Shown in pieces: positions 13,575 through 13,627 of a DNA stretch of 13,627 bases. This stretch comes from Fibrobacteraceae bacterium. Its GTDB lineage: Bacteria > Fibrobacterota > Fibrobacteria > Fibrobacterales > Fibrobacteraceae. Location of the stretch: positions 1 through 13,627 of the forward strand of contig JABUUT010000041.1 in the NCBI GenBank assembly GCA_021443045.1, written 5' to 3'. Numbering within the stretch: position 1 is the stretch's first letter; every line of letters starts with the position of its first letter. The translations under genes were made by a program, and so were the position numbers. The notes beneath the pieces were generated by a model, which was not told the origin of the DNA, searched no databases, and worked only from the letters and a program-made list of their open reading frames with translations.

Positions 13575-13627
13575 AACAAACTGTGTTAAATGTCAAGGGG
13601 TTTTAAGGAAAAAATTCGCATCATACG

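Overview
The window looks like chromosomal DNA of a Gram-negative bacterium with an outer membrane. It is most likely from Fibrobacter or a close relative. The basis is the mix of genes (a PorV/FadL-like outer-membrane protein carrying a propeller, QueH, a YgiQ-type radical SAM protein, a multi-domain secreted FKBP) and the intergenic hairpin repeats of the CATCCTGA...GAAGGATCC type. The organism call is inference; no rRNA or other marker gene is present.

Layout. A secreted three-domain FKBP-type prolyl isomerase lies on the minus strand at 182-1429. Diverging from it is a tight plus-strand cluster: a small membrane-anchored protein (1502-2065), a large outer-membrane barrel with an inserted beta-propeller (2058-4244, TTG start, 8-nt overlap) and a membrane acyltransferase (4252-5343). 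rsmG converges on this cluster with a 3-nt gap (5347-6123, minus). Diverging from rsmG is a secreted, probably outer-membrane, beta-rich protein of unknown role (6332-7837, TTG start). The intergenic region 7838-8083 is unusually rich in signals: repeated A/T-armed motifs, a perfect 18-bp palindrome, a promoter and a strong terminator whose loop reads like the anti-Shine-Dalgarno end of 16S rRNA. Then come a small four-helix membrane protein (8084-8473), queH (8476-9129) and a YgiQ-family radical SAM gene (9373-11382). A 540-bp gene-free island (11383-11921) holds several repeat families. The window ends with a minus-strand pair, prmA (12586-13449) followed by a nitroreductase gene (11922-12581).

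How the genes relate. Three are RNA or ribosome modification genes: rsmG for 16S rRNA, queH for queuosine in tRNA, and prmA for ribosomal protein L11. The first cluster and the 6332 gene are about the cell envelope. I see no phage, transposase, CRISPR array, tRNA or rRNA.

Two themes run across the window. First, translation starts fall into two classes. Some genes have clear Shine-Dalgarno sites (FKBP, both TTG-start genes, queH). Four genes that begin a transcript (rsmG, the 8084 gene, ygiQ, prmA) lack one and instead have a TANNNT box 7-8 nt before the ATG, as expected for leaderless mRNAs. Second, a small hairpin is scattered through three intergenic regions (five copies), and its stems differ in sequence but keep their pairing. 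Bases 1-181 and 13487-13627 hold no gene I can support.
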